Assembly: GCF_008123425.1 (NCBI RefSeq)
Contig: NZ_VSSS01000031.1
Span: 1-64,000 of the forward strand
Length of the DNA stretch: 64,000 bases
From: Bradyrhizobium rifense
GTDB lineage: Bacteria > Pseudomonadota > Alphaproteobacteria > Rhizobiales > Xanthobacteraceae
Direction: 5' to 3'
Part shown: piece by piece, positions 54,322-62,774 of the stretch
Position numbering within the stretch: the first letter of the stretch is position 1
Layout of the letters: every line of letters starts with the position of its first letter
Position numbers and translations under genes: made by a program
The notes under the pieces: model-generated
Databases searched by the model: none
The model's input: only the letters and a program-made list of their open reading frames with translations
Told to the model about the DNA's origin: nothing

Positions 54322-55107
54322 CTACAGCCGAAACTCGTTGGTCAGTTCGCCGATGCCGTCGATCGCCACCGTCACCGTGTTGACCGGCTCCTTCATGACG
54401 CCGACGCCGACCGAGGTGCCGACCGCGATGAGGTCGCCGGGGAGCAGGGTCATGTCGTGGGAGATCTTGCTGACGAGGGCTTGTGCACTGAAGATCATGT
54501 CGGAGATCGGATAGTTCTGCCGCTCCGCGCCGTTGAGGATGGTGCGGACGGTGAGCTTTGCCGGATCGAGGCCGGTCGCGATGACGGGGCCGAACGGGCC
54601 GTAATCGTCGATGCCCTTGGCGCGGGCCCACTGGGGAAAGGTGGGATCGCTGGTCAGGATGTCGTTGGCGGTGATGTCGTTGACGCAGGTGTAACCGAAG
54701 ATGAAACTGTCGGCCTCGGCAGGCGAAACGCGGGCGCAGGTCTTGCCGATGACGATGCCGAGCTCGCCCTCATAGGTGGTCTTGCCGTCGTAATAGGAGG
54801 GACGGCGGATCACGGCGCCGGGCGTCGTGATCGTGGTGGTGGCCTTGAGCAGATAGAGCGGCTCCGGCGGCTCGGGCTGATTGAGCTTTGCCGCGAGCGC
54901 GTGAAAATTGTTCCAGAGCGCGACGATCTTGCTGGGCGCGCAGGGCGCGAGCAGCTCGACCTCTGACAGCGCCAGCGTCTTACCCGTCGCAGAGTTGCGG
55001 CCGAACATCTCGCCCTCATGCACGCTGATCTCAGATGCGGTCAGCGTGCCGAAGCCGGTGGTGCCGGCGTGGCGGAAGCGGAGCCACTGTTTCATCTCGC
55101 CAGCCAT
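54322..55107 (-). CDS. Fumarylacetoacetate hydrolase-family protein
   Basis: Metal-dependent hydrolase/isomerase of 261 residues. The FAH fold is shown by KIVALWNNFHALAAKL, the metal-binding glutamates in TYEGELGIVIGK and the DDYGPFGPVI and LLPGDLIAVGTSVGVG segments. Members cleave carbon-carbon bonds in acylpyruvates or isomerise 2-oxo acids in catabolic pathways for aromatics; the substrate here is open. The ATG at 55107 overlaps the stop of the upstream reductase gene by one base (TGATG); a GTG at 55110 is also possible. The two enzymes are probably made together. Confidence 0.87.
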   Translation of the reverse strand: MAGEMKQWLRFRHAGTTGFGTLTASEISVHEGEMFGRNSATGKTLALSEVELLAPCAPSKIVALWNNFHALAAKLNQPEPPEPLYLLKATTTITTPGAVIRRPSYYDGKTTYEGELGIVIGKTCARVSPAEADSFIFGYTCVNDITANDILTSDPTFPQWARAKGIDDYGPFGPVIATGLDPAKLTVRTILNGAERQNYPISDMIFSAQALVSKISHDMTLLPGDLIAVGTSVGVGVMKEPVNTVTVAIDGIGELTNEFRL

Positions 55108-56126
55108 CACGCCACCGCCAGTGCGCGAGGATCTGATGGCGAGGAGACACCGTCGTAGAGGCCGGCGACGCGGGCGCGCTGGGTCACCATCGCCAGCACC
55201 GAGTCGAGTGCCGGTGTGGGGATCCTGGTCAGGCGGCCCATCTCCTGCACTACGGTGACGAGCGGGTCGATCTCCATCGGGCGGCCGCGCTCGAGATCCT
55301 GCAGCATCGAGGTCTTGTGCGCGCCGACCTTGCGGGCGCCCTCGATGCGGCGCTCGACGTCGACGCGGAATTTGACGCCAAAGGTTTCGGCGATGGCTTG
55401 CGTCTCCACCATGATCGCGCGCGACAGCGCGCGTGTGGACGGATCGGTGCAGATCACGTCGAGCGTGGCGTGGGTCAGCGCGCTGATCGGGTTGAAGCAG
55501 ACATTGCCCCAGAGCTTCAGCCAGATCTCGTCGCGGATGCGGTCGAGCACCGGCGCCTTCAGGCCGGCCGCGACGAAGAAGTCGGCGAGGCGCTGCACGT
55601 CGCTACTGATCTCGCCGGAGGGCTCACCGAGCGGAAAATTATTGCCGTAGACGTGGCGGATCACGCCGGGCGCCTCGATCTCGGTTGCGGGATAGACGAT
55701 GCAGCCGATCGCGCGCTCGGCCCCAAGCTCGCGCCATTGCCGCCCGCCGGGATCGATGCTCTCCAGCGTCGCGTTCTCGTAATCGCCGCCGTGCTTGTGG
55801 AAGTACCAATAGGGGATGCCGTTGACGGCGGTAACGATGCGGGTGTGCGGTCCGAGCAGCGGCTGCATTTTCTCGATCACACCTGTGATCGAATGCGCCT
55901 TCAGCGTGACGATGACGTAGTCCTGCACGCCGAGCTCGGCCGCATTGTCGGTGCAGCGCGGATAGACCGTGTGCTTCTCCTCGCCGGCGAGCAGCGTCAG
56001 GCCGTGCTCGCGCATCGCGGCGAGGTGCGCGCCGCGTGCGACCAGGCTGACATCGGCGCCTGCGCGCGCCAGCTGCACGCCGAGATATCCGCCGATCGCG
56101 CCGGCGCCGTAGATGCAGATCTTCAT
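55107..56126 (-). CDS. Ketopantoate reductase-family protein
   Basis: NADPH-dependent dehydrogenase of 339 residues. It has the Rossmann motif KICIYGAGAIGGYLGVQLARAG at the start, VIVTLKAHS, TAVNGIPYW, and the C-terminal dimer helix KLWGNVCFNPISALT followed by HKTSMLQDLERGRPMEIDPL, which is characteristic of ApbA/PanE proteins. Biosynthetic PanE is usually near 300 residues. Pairing with an FAH-family gene suggests a catabolic 2-oxo or 2-hydroxy acid step rather than pantothenate synthesis. Confidence 0.87.
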   Translation of the reverse strand: MKICIYGAGAIGGYLGVQLARAGADVSLVARGAHLAAMREHGLTLLAGEEKHTVYPRCTDNAAELGVQDYVIVTLKAHSITGVIEKMQPLLGPHTRIVTAVNGIPYWYFHKHGGDYENATLESIDPGGRQWRELGAERAIGCIVYPATEIEAPGVIRHVYGNNFPLGEPSGEISSDVQRLADFFVAAGLKAPVLDRIRDEIWLKLWGNVCFNPISALTHATLDVICTDPSTRALSRAIMVETQAIAETFGVKFRVDVERRIEGARKVGAHKTSMLQDLERGRPMEIDPLVTVVQEMGRLTRIPTPALDSVLAMVTQRARVAGLYDGVSSPSDPRALAVA

Positions 56127-56171
56127 GAAATCCTCGCGGGGGTACCGGAATTTGGGACGAAAGATCCGGTC

Positions 56172-56195
56172 CGGCTCGGAGGTCTCCGAGCCGGG
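56172..56195 (-). terminator. Hairpin after the CBS gene
   Basis: CCGGCTCGGA and TCCGAGCCGG form a perfect ten-pair stem with a four-base loop, 33 bases after the stop of the CBS gene. The T-run on the minus strand is short (ctttc), so termination strength is uncertain. Confidence 0.55.
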
Positions 56196-56227
56196 GCCGG
56201 CAGTCGCAGGGGAAGAGTGGTCGCGCT

Positions 56228-56653
56228 TTAGGCTGCTTGCGACGTGCTGTTGGTCGCTTCGTCAACAGCAGCCGCGATGTCGCGCATGCTGATGACGGAG
56301 ACGAGGCTGTAGTCGTCGATCACGGGCAGGTGCCGGATGTGATTCCGGTTCATCAGATGCCTGACGTGCTCGATCGTGTCCGACGAGGTGCAGGAGACCA
56401 GCTGCTGCACCGAGACGAGCTGTGAGACCTTGACGTTGACGGCATTGGTGCCGTGCTCGGCGACCGCGCGCACCACGTCGCGCTCGGTGAACATGCCGAC
56501 GGCCGTGTTGCCTTCCGAGCGGACCACGTCCTTCACCACCAGCGCGCTGATGTTGTTGGCCCGCATCAGCTTGGCGGCGATACCCACTGTTTCGTTCATT
56601 CGCACCGTGACAACGCGCGGCGTCTTCTTACGCAGAATGTCTCCGACCAGCAT
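56228..56653 (-). CDS. CBS-domain pair protein
   Basis: Protein of 141 residues made of two CBS domains that fold into one Bateman module. CBS1 covers about 8-68 (TPRVVTVRMNETVGIAAKLM ... GMFTERDVVRAVA) and CBS2 about 78-135 (CTSSDTIEHVRHLMNRNHIRHLPVID ... SVISMRDIAAAV). Such modules bind adenine nucleotides and report energy state. The ATG at 56653 has an AAGGAGG. A conserved operator (56687-56703) lies 34 bases upstream, shared with three other genes to the right. Confidence 0.9.
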   Translation of the reverse strand: MLVGDILRKKTPRVVTVRMNETVGIAAKLMRANNISALVVKDVVRSEGNTAVGMFTERDVVRAVAEHGTNAVNVKVSQLVSVQQLVSCTSSDTIEHVRHLMNRNHIRHLPVIDDYSLVSVISMRDIAAAVDEATNSTSQAA

Positions 56654-56686
56654 TGCAACCTCCTTGGGTGAATGACGAGGGAAGTG

Positions 56687-56703
56687 TGGTATACATAATG
56701 CCA
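56687..56703 (-). promoter_or_regulatory. Shared operator, site 1 (CBS gene)
   Basis: TGGTATACATAATGCCA on the plus strand, an imperfect inverted repeat TGGTAT-N5-ATGCCA. It begins 34 bases upstream of the CBS gene start. It matches the sites at 58267, 59768 and 60161. Confidence 0.6.
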
Positions 56704-56785
56704 ATCGTCAAGCGCTGGATTTGGCTGATCCGAAAATTCTTGCGGCAGCAATGCTGACGTTTGTCGTCGCGCGCCAAAGAAAAAG

Positions 56786-56809
56786 GGGCGCATCGCTGCG
56801 CCCCTTTTG
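56786..56809 (-). terminator. Rho-independent terminator of first OFA transporter
   Basis: GGGGCGC/GCGCCCC stem with a six-base loop, followed on the minus strand by tttttcttt. It lies 28 bases after the transporter stop. A T-run of four also exists on the plus strand. Confidence 0.8.
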
Positions 56810-56833
56810 ACCGACGTGCCGGAGTGTGGCGGC

Positions 56834-58168
56834 TCACGCCGTCCCGGTCTTGGCTCTGGTCTCGGCACTCGCCGTTGCGGTGTTGGCGCTCTCGGCTTCC
56901 TTGCCCAGGATGAAGGAGCGGCGCAGCGGCTTGATCACGAACAGCGCCATCAGCGCGGCCGTCGCGTTCAATGCCACCGCCACCACGAACACGGCCTTCC
57001 AGCCATAGGCGGCCGAGATCACGCTTGCGAGCGGGACCAGCAACGCGGCGGTGCCCTTCGCGGTGTAGAGCATGCCGTTGTTGGTGGTCGCATACTTCGA
57101 ACCGAAGGTGTCGCCGCAGGTGGCGGGGAACAGTGAGTAGATCTCGCCGAACACGCCGAAATAAACCGCGGTCGCGAGCACGAACACGATCGGAATGTGG
57201 CCGTAGGCCGAGAGCGTCAGCAACATCACCGCCGCGGTGCCGAAGGCGATGAACATGGTGTTCTCGCGGCCGATCGTATCGGACACGTAGCCGAAGAACG
57301 GGCGGCCGAAGCCGTCGAAGATGCGGTCGAGCGAGATCGCGAAGGTCAAGGCCGCCATCTGGAAGCCGAGAAGTGTGACCGGCGTATCGGCGATCTTGAA
57401 GTCGTGCGCGATCGGGGCGATCTGCGCCGCGGTCATCAGGCCGCCGGAGGCGACCATGACGAAGACGAGGTACATCACCCAGAAAATAGGAGCACGCAGC
57501 ACCTGCGGCGGGGTGAAGTCGATCTTGGTCTGCGGCAGATTGAGCTGCTTCTTCTTCGGCGGAATCGAGATCCGCGGCGGCTGGATGAAGAAGGCGAGCA
57601 CGAACACGATCAGGCCCTGGCCGATGCCGAAGGTGAGGAACGCTTGCTGATAGCCGCTCGATGCGATCATCATCGCGATCGGCACCACGGTCAGCGCGGC
57701 GCCCGCGCCGAAGCCCGCGGCTGTCGCGCCGGCGGCGAGACCCCGGCGGTCGGGAAACCATTTCAGCGCGTTGCCGACGCAGGTGCCGTACACCGCGCCC
57801 GCGCCCATGCCGCCGACGACCGCGGCCGCGTAGAGCAGGGGAAGCGAGTCAGCATAGGAGTTGAGAACCCAGGACAGCGCGATCATCACGCCGCCGAACA
57901 TGATGACGATGCGCGGGCCGTATTTGTCGACGAACCAGGCTTCGACCGGCACGAGCCACGTCTCGGTGACGACGAAGATGGTGAAAGCAAGCTGGATCGC
58001 CGCGCGTCCCCAATGATGGGCCGCGTCGATCGGATCGACGAACAGCGTCCAGCCATATTGCAGATTGGCGATCATCGCCATGCAGGCGATGCCCATGCCG
58101 AGCTGGAGCCAACGGAAACCGGTTCGTAAGGGCGCAGCGGTTACCGCGCCGTCCGTGCTGGACATCAT
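56834..58168 (-). CDS. Oxalate/formate-family MFS transporter (OFA), copy 1
   Basis: Inner-membrane transporter of 444 residues with 12 helices, of the oxalate:formate antiporter group. Signature parts are NLQYGWTLFVDPID in helix 1, FVDKYGPRIVIMFGG (motif A), GMGAGAVYGTCVGNALKWFPDRRGLAAG in helix 4, and GRPFFGYVSDTIGREN in the second half. Likely substrate is a small carboxylate such as oxalate or formate; this is inferred from family only. ATGs at 58168 and 58165 follow GGGAGG. It is a close paralogue of the gene at 58428-59717 and has its own terminator and operator (58267-58283). Confidence 0.9.
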   Translation of the reverse strand: MMSSTDGAVTAAPLRTGFRWLQLGMGIACMAMIANLQYGWTLFVDPIDAAHHWGRAAIQLAFTIFVVTETWLVPVEAWFVDKYGPRIVIMFGGVMIALSWVLNSYADSLPLLYAAAVVGGMGAGAVYGTCVGNALKWFPDRRGLAAGATAAGFGAGAALTVVPIAMMIASSGYQQAFLTFGIGQGLIVFVLAFFIQPPRISIPPKKKQLNLPQTKIDFTPPQVLRAPIFWVMYLVFVMVASGGLMTAAQIAPIAHDFKIADTPVTLLGFQMAALTFAISLDRIFDGFGRPFFGYVSDTIGRENTMFIAFGTAAVMLLTLSAYGHIPIVFVLATAVYFGVFGEIYSLFPATCGDTFGSKYATTNNGMLYTAKGTAALLVPLASVISAAYGWKAVFVVAVALNATAALMALFVIKPLRRSFILGKEAESANTATASAETRAKTGTA

Positions 58169-58266
58169 CAACAACCTCCCAAGCGCCTGTCTGGTCGACA
58201 TCAAATGCCAAGATGACCTGATGTCGCAAACATTGTGTCTTATCGTCGCAAGCGCAGCAGGAAGCT

Positions 58267-58283
58267 TGGTATACCATATTCCA
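58267..58283 (-). promoter_or_regulatory. Shared operator, site 2 (OFA transporter 1)
   Basis: TGGTATACCATATTCCA, 99 bases upstream of the transporter ATG. It contains a full TGGTATACCA palindrome of the kind bound by GntR/FCD regulators in other bacteria. Confidence 0.6.
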
Positions 58284-58364
58284 GAATGCAAGCCCTATCT
58301 TCGAAGCGCCTCCAGGAAAGTGCGCAATTCCGTTCGGATATAAAGAATAATTGCTGCTTCGCAC

Positions 58365-58396
58365 AAAACGAAAACGCCCGGCCGCGAGGCCGGGCG
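58365..58396 (-). terminator. Rho-independent terminator of second OFA transporter
   Basis: CGCCCGGCC/GGCCGGGCG stem with a tetraloop, followed on the minus strand by ttttcgtttt. It lies 31 bases after the stop of the transporter gene and separates it from the site 2 promoter. Confidence 0.85.
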
Positions 58397-58427
58397 TCGT
58401 GCGCGGGATGGTGTTGTGCGAGCGAGC

Positions 58428-59717
58428 TCAGATGGTCGATTGCGCGACCACGACCTTGCGCCAGGGTTTGAGCACAAACAACGCCAGCAGCGAGGCCAGG
58501 ATGTTGGCGCCGGCCGCGAGGATGAACACGTTGTCCCAATGGCCGGAGGTCTGCTGCACATAGTTTGCGAGCGGCACCAGCAACGCGGCGGTGCCTTTCG
58601 CGGTGTAGAGCAGGCCGGCATTGGTGGTCGCGAATTTTGCGCCGAACGTGTCGGTGCAGGTCGAGGGGAACAGCGAGTAGATCTCGCCCCAGGCAAAGAA
58701 CACGAAGCCCGACAGGATCACGAACCAGATCGGATCCTGGCCCCAGAGATAGAGCATCCAGATGCCAAAACCTTCCATGCCGAAGGCGATGAACATCGTG
58801 TTCTCGCGGCCGATATTGTCGGAGATCCAGCCGAAGAACGGACGCGTCAGGCCGTTGAGCACGCGGTCGATGGTCGCTGCGAACGTCACCGCGGTCATGG
58901 TCATGCCGATCAGCGTGACCGGCACGGCGTCGACCTTCCAGTCGACCGCGATCGGCTTCAAATTCGCCGTCACCATCAAGCCTCCGGCGCCGACGATGAC
59001 GAACATGAAGTACATCAACCAGAAGATCGGTTGGCGCAGAACTTCGGTCGGCTGGTAGTTGCGCCGCGTTTGAACCAGCGCGGCGTTCGCCACCACGTTC
59101 GGCACCTGGCCCGGCTTCGGCGCCAGCAGGAAGAAGGCGAGAATGCAGATGATGATGCCTTGTCCGAGGCCGAAATAGAGGAAGGTGGTCTGGAAACCGC
59201 TGTCCTTGATCATCGCCTGGATCGGCGCAACGGTGAGCGCAGAGCCTGCACCGAAGCCGGCGGCCGTGATGCCCGCGGCGAGACCGCGCTTGTCGGGAAA
59301 CCATTTCAGCGCATTGCCGACGCAGGTGCCGTAGACGCCGCCGGCGCCGATGCCGGCGACGATCATGCCGAGATAGTAGCCGTTGAGTGTGGTGGCCTCG
59401 GCGTTGATCGCCCAGCCGATCGCGCAGAGCACGCCGCCGACCAGCACGACGATGCGCGGACCGTATTTATCGACAAACCATCCTTCGACCGGCACCAGCC
59501 AGGTCTCGAACAAAACAAACAGCGTAAATGCCCACTGGATCGAAGCGCGATCCCAACCGAATTTCTTCTGGATGTCGGGGACGAAGAACGTCCAGCCATA
59601 TTGGTAATTGGCGATCATCACCATGGCCGCCACGCCGATCGCCAGTTGTGCCCAGCGATACGTATCGCTGACGCGTGCAGCGGTAGGAGCCGTTGTTGTC
59701 TGCACCATGTCCGTCAT
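58428..59717 (-). CDS. Oxalate/formate-family MFS transporter (OFA), copy 2
   Basis: Inner-membrane transporter of 429 residues, 12 helices. It shares most landmarks with copy 1: YQYGWTFFVPDIQKKFGW, FVDKYGPRIVVLVGG, GAGGVYGTCVGNALKWFPDKRG and RPFFGWISDNIGRENTMFIAFG. The copies differ in the central loop and the last helix region. The ATG at 59717 has GGAGG five bases upstream. The tandem pair suggests gene duplication with substrate divergence. The promoter holds operator site 3 (59768-59784). Confidence 0.9.
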   Translation of the reverse strand: MTDMVQTTTAPTAARVSDTYRWAQLAIGVAAMVMIANYQYGWTFFVPDIQKKFGWDRASIQWAFTLFVLFETWLVPVEGWFVDKYGPRIVVLVGGVLCAIGWAINAEATTLNGYYLGMIVAGIGAGGVYGTCVGNALKWFPDKRGLAAGITAAGFGAGSALTVAPIQAMIKDSGFQTTFLYFGLGQGIIICILAFFLLAPKPGQVPNVVANAALVQTRRNYQPTEVLRQPIFWLMYFMFVIVGAGGLMVTANLKPIAVDWKVDAVPVTLIGMTMTAVTFAATIDRVLNGLTRPFFGWISDNIGRENTMFIAFGMEGFGIWMLYLWGQDPIWFVILSGFVFFAWGEIYSLFPSTCTDTFGAKFATTNAGLLYTAKGTAALLVPLANYVQQTSGHWDNVFILAAGANILASLLALFVLKPWRKVVVAQSTI

Positions 59718-59767
59718 GAATCCTCCAATAGCGCTTCTGTTTTTTTGAGCGAGCGTTGGAGGCATTC

Positions 59768-59784
59768 TTGTATTCATTATGCCA
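59768..59784 (-). promoter_or_regulatory. Shared operator, site 3 (OFA transporter 2)
   Basis: TTGTATTCATTATGCCA, 51 bases upstream of the ATG at 59717. Its right half is identical to site 1, and both are followed on the plus strand by a TCAAGCGC three to four bases further on. Confidence 0.55.
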
Positions 59785-59869
59785 AGCTTCAAGCGCGCGC
59801 CGGCCCATTGTGCGCTTATGACGCAACCTCGTTTGCGAGGCTGCGCAAATGTGCCGATTCCCAAATAGA

Positions 59870-59894
59870 AATGGCCCCGCAGAGCAGGGCCATT
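59870..59894 (-). terminator. Terminator of the 45-residue gene
   Basis: AATGGCCC and GGGCCATT form an eight-pair stem around a nine-base loop, followed on the minus strand by tctattt. It lies 71 bases after the small gene's stop. Confidence 0.7.
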
Positions 59895-59965
59895 CTTCAA
59901 AAGTAGGAGTTCGCTGGTTTTACAACCGCCGCGACAATTCGACGCGCCGGCGCTCGTCCTGGCTC

Positions 59966-60103
59966 TTACAGGCCGAAGCGGGGCAAATCGCCGTTGCGGT
60001 TGGAGACCTCGGCGCTCGCCATCAGAAAGCGGTCGACGGCGGACATGAAGCGGGCGAACAGCGAGGCGGAGGGCGCGAGCGCGACGGAAGCGGTCTTGGA
60101 CAT
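59966..60103 (-). CDS. 45-residue small protein, co-regulated with the transporters
   Basis: Short gene of 45 codons ending in TAA. Its AGGAAA ribosome binding site lies six bases before the ATG at 60103. The product begins MSKTASVALAPSASLF, continues with an amphipathic helix ARFMSAVDRFLMASAEVS and ends in RNGDLPRFGL. No signal peptide or membrane helix is clear; the helix could bind a membrane surface or a partner. Support that it is real: ribosome binding site, terminator 71 bases downstream, promoter operator (60161-60177) shared with three neighbouring genes, and coding-like base use. Function unknown. Confidence 0.7.
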   Translation of the reverse strand: MSKTASVALAPSASLFARFMSAVDRFLMASAEVSNRNGDLPRFGL

Positions 60104-60160
60104 CGGAATTTCCTTTTCTCGAGACAGTCAGTAGTGCTGTCTCATTTCGAGAGGCAATCT

Positions 60161-60177
60161 ATGTATACCAGATGCCA
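60161..60177 (-). promoter_or_regulatory. Shared operator, site 4 (small protein gene)
   Basis: ATGTATACCAGATGCCA, 58 bases upstream of the small gene's ATG. It keeps GTATACCA and ATGCCA of the consensus. Apart from this site, I see nothing in the gap 60104-60399, which also serves the divergent YegD gene. Confidence 0.55.
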
Positions 60178-60399
60178 CTGTCCATGCATGCCATTGCATG
60201 GCAGCATTCGAATTGCCGCATTGCAGCATAACGCTTCGTTAAAGCGGGCCGCCTGGGGCTAAAAACGCGCGGTTTGGGGCTCAAACGGGTCGGAAAGCGG
60301 CTCCGGGCCACGACGGGTCGGCCCTGAGGCCCGGCTCTTGGCACCGCAGTGCAAAACGGCTAGTGGTTCGCCCCCTTTTCCAATCCCGCAGAGTGGTTC

Positions 60400-61728
60400 A
60401 TGTCGAGCGCCTCGCCCGCCGTCTCGATCGGCATCGATTTTGGGACCAGCAACACGGTCGTAGCTCTTGCGGTGGACGACCGCCGGGTCGAGGCCATCCG
60501 CTTCGATCACGGCGGACAACGGCACAGCACCTACGTCTCGGCCCTGTGCTTCTGGGAGGACCGGCCGGGCGCCGGCGCCCAGGCCGAAGGCGGTCCGTGG
60601 GCGATCGAGCAGTTTCTCGAAGGCCGCCACGTCTACCGTTTCCTGCAGTCGTTCAAGACCTTTGCGGCGAGCTCGAGCTTCAACACCACGCAGGTGTTCC
60701 GGCAGCGCTTCAAGTTCGAGGATATTCTGGCGGCGTTTTTGCGCACGCTGGCGCGCCATGGCGGCGACAAGTTCGGCTTCGAGGTGGCCAACATCACGGT
60801 CGGCCGTCCCGTGCGCTTTGCCGGCGGCAATCCCGACGACGATCTGGCCATGCAGCGTTATCGCGCCGCGTTCGAACGCGTCGGCGCCGGTCGTGCGCGC
60901 TATGTCTATGAGCCCGTGGGCGCGGCGTTCTCCTTCGCCCGCCGGCTGGAGCGTGATGCCACCGTGCTGGTTGCGGATTTCGGCGGCGGCACCAGCGATT
61001 TCTCGGTGATGCGCTTCTCGCGCGCGGGCGGCACGCTTCGCGCCGAGCCGCTTGGACATGCCGGCATCGGCATTGCGGGCGACACGTTCGATTATCGCAT
61101 CGTCGATCACGTCGTCTCGCCGCGGCTCGGCAAGGGATCGAGCTTCCGCTCGTTCGACAAGGTGCTGCCGGTTCCGAACAGCCACTACACCAACCTCGCA
61201 CGCTGGCATCAGCTCGCGCTGATGAAAAGCAACGGCGATCTCCGCGAGCTGCGGGAGCTTGCACGCACAGCAGTGAAGCCGGCGCTGCTTGAGGATTTCA
61301 TCACCATCGTCGATCTCGATCTCGGCTTCTCGCTGTACCGCGCGGTGTCGGACGCGAAGGTCGCGCTCTCGGCCAGGGATGAGGTCGACTTCCGCTTCAA
61401 GGGCGGCGGCGTCGAGATCGGCTCGACCATCACACGGAAAAACTTCGACGCCTGGATTGCCGACGACATCGCCCGTCTCGGCGCCACGGTCGACAAGGTG
61501 CTCGGCGAATCCGGCGTCACCGCGCGCGAGGTGGAGAAGGTGTTCCTGACCGGCGGCACCTCGTTCGTGCCGGCGGTGCGAAAACTGTTCGCCGACCGGT
61601 TCGGCAACGAGCGGCTGATGTCGGGCGACCAGTTCGAGTCGATCGCCTACGGCCTCGCGCTGATCGGACACAGTCCCGAGCCGGATCGCTGGACCGCAGA
61701 CGGCGGGCTCAAGAAGGCGGGCGCGTAA
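60400..61728 (+). CDS. YegD-like Hsp70-family ATPase
   Basis: Protein of 442 residues with an actin-like ATPase fold. The phosphate loops are IGIDFGTSNTVVAL at the start and VLVADFGGGTSDFSVMRF near residue 190, and the adenosine site VFLTGGTSFVPAVRKLF is near residue 382. There is no substrate-binding beta domain or lid of DnaK type, matching the YegD subgroup. Its cellular role is unknown; a chaperone-like role is assumed. It is transcribed away from the small-protein gene and shows no obvious partner such as DnaJ or GrpE. Confidence 0.9.
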   Translation: MSSASPAVSIGIDFGTSNTVVALAVDDRRVEAIRFDHGGQRHSTYVSALCFWEDRPGAGAQAEGGPWAIEQFLEGRHVYRFLQSFKTFAASSSFNTTQVFRQRFKFEDILAAFLRTLARHGGDKFGFEVANITVGRPVRFAGGNPDDDLAMQRYRAAFERVGAGRARYVYEPVGAAFSFARRLERDATVLVADFGGGTSDFSVMRFSRAGGTLRAEPLGHAGIGIAGDTFDYRIVDHVVSPRLGKGSSFRSFDKVLPVPNSHYTNLARWHQLALMKSNGDLRELRELARTAVKPALLEDFITIVDLDLGFSLYRAVSDAKVALSARDEVDFRFKGGGVEIGSTITRKNFDAWIADDIARLGATVDKVLGESGVTAREVEKVFLTGGTSFVPAVRKLFADRFGNERLMSGDQFESIAYGLALIGHSPEPDRWTADGGLKKAGA

Positions 61729-61752
61729 GGTCCTTTGTGCGATTTGAGCGCG

Positions 61753-61889
61753 CGCCTCGTCCTTCGAGACGACCGCTTCGCGGTCTCCTCAGGATGAGGC
61801 TAAGCAGCATCAGCGCCCGTTGAAATTGCTGCTGCGCACTCCGTCCTCATCCTGAGGAGCCCGCAAAGCGGGCGTCTCGAAGGATGGCC
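61753..61889. repeat. Long intergenic inverted repeat, cctcgtccttcgagac family (copy 2)
   Basis: Same arms as 41180-41316: CGCCTCGTCCTTCGAGACGA and the complementary CGTCTCGAAGGATGGCC, plus the inner CTCAGGATGAGG/CCTCATCCTGAG arms; only the centre differs. It fills the space between the convergent YegD and AHSA1-family genes. Confidence 0.85.
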
Positions 61890-61928
61890 ACAAGGGAGGT
61901 GCCCATCGGGCCATTCCCGCTCTGCCCC

Positions 61929-62372
61929 TTACTGCTTGATCTCCGGCTCGACGAGCCGCGCCAGGTTGCGCAGCGATTCCTGCCAGCCGAGATAGCAGGC
62001 CTCCGGCGGGATCGCGTCGGGAATGCCGGCCTGCGTGACGTCGAGCTCGGTGCCGACAAGGACCTTCTTCAGCGTCACCGTCACCTCGATCTCGCCGGGC
62101 AGGTTCGGATCCTCGAACTTGTCGGTGTAGCGGAGACGTTCGCCAGGGACGAGCTCGAGATATTCGCCGCCGAAGGCGTGGCCGTTGCCCGTCGTGAAAT
62201 TCCGGAACGACATTCTGAAGGTGCCTCCGACCTTCGGCTCCAGATGATGCACGGTGCAGGTAAAGCCGTTCGGCGGAAGCCATTTTGCCAGCGCATCCGC
62301 TTCCATGAAGGCGCGATAGACTTTGTCCGGGCTGGTCGTGAGAACGCGGTGCAGGCGTACGGTGCTGGGCAT
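61929..62372 (-). CDS. SRPBCC/AHSA1-family protein
   Basis: Protein of 147 residues with the helix-grip (START-like) fold. It opens with a strand and the helix TSPDKVYRAFMEADALAKWLPP, and ends with the long helix YLGWQESLRNLARLVEPEI that closes the cavity. Conserved parts are FRNFTTGNGHAFGGEYLELVPGERLRYTD and GWQESL. The family binds hydrophobic ligands or Hsp90 partners; the ligand here is unknown. The ATG at 62372 gives the usual family length. No operon partner is visible. Confidence 0.88.
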   Translation of the reverse strand: MPSTVRLHRVLTTSPDKVYRAFMEADALAKWLPPNGFTCTVHHLEPKVGGTFRMSFRNFTTGNGHAFGGEYLELVPGERLRYTDKFEDPNLPGEIEVTVTLKKVLVGTELDVTQAGIPDAIPPEACYLGWQESLRNLARLVEPEIKQ

Positions 62373-62774
62373 GGTGTTGCTCCCTCATGAATTGCTGGGC
62401 TCGACGTCGCGTCTATTGCCCAATCATGGCCCGAGGACGAACGAGGGGGCACCGATCCGACATGAGGGCGTCGGATTTTTTCGCCGGGCCTGCCGGGCGG
62501 CGCGCTGTTGATTGTATCGCGAGGCAGTCGATCGACCGCAAGGCGTGACTTGCGGCGGGAGGCCGAGTGCAACTGCATCTGACGCGTGTCGTGACGACGC
62601 AGCGTGCATACCGCGCGCGATGTTCGCACAATTTGAGAGCATCTAGTCCGGAGTTACACTTCGAAACACTCAGGCCGGATTTTAGCCTCTAGTCTCAGCG
62701 ATGAGTTCGTCGCGGACCGCGTTGCATGACACGGCGACCGCGCGACGAATCCATCGCACTGGGGAATTGACGAC
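62373..62774. other. Gene-free stretch, nothing recognised
   Basis: About 400 bases between divergent genes. Short open frames occur on the minus strand, but they lack ribosome binding sites and family features. I see no repeat, hairpin or RNA gene. It probably holds the promoters of the AHSA1-family gene and the dioxygenase-like gene. Confidence 0.4.

Noticed and set aside
56687..56715. TTGGCAT next to operator site 1 as a sigma-54 or -35 element
   Set aside because: The required GC element and spacing for sigma-54 are missing, and no matching -10 sequence is found at a normal distance in all four promoters.
62413..62642. Three overlapping minus-strand frames of about 72-77 codons
   Set aside because: They lack ribosome binding sites and protein-like composition, and they overlap each other in different frames.
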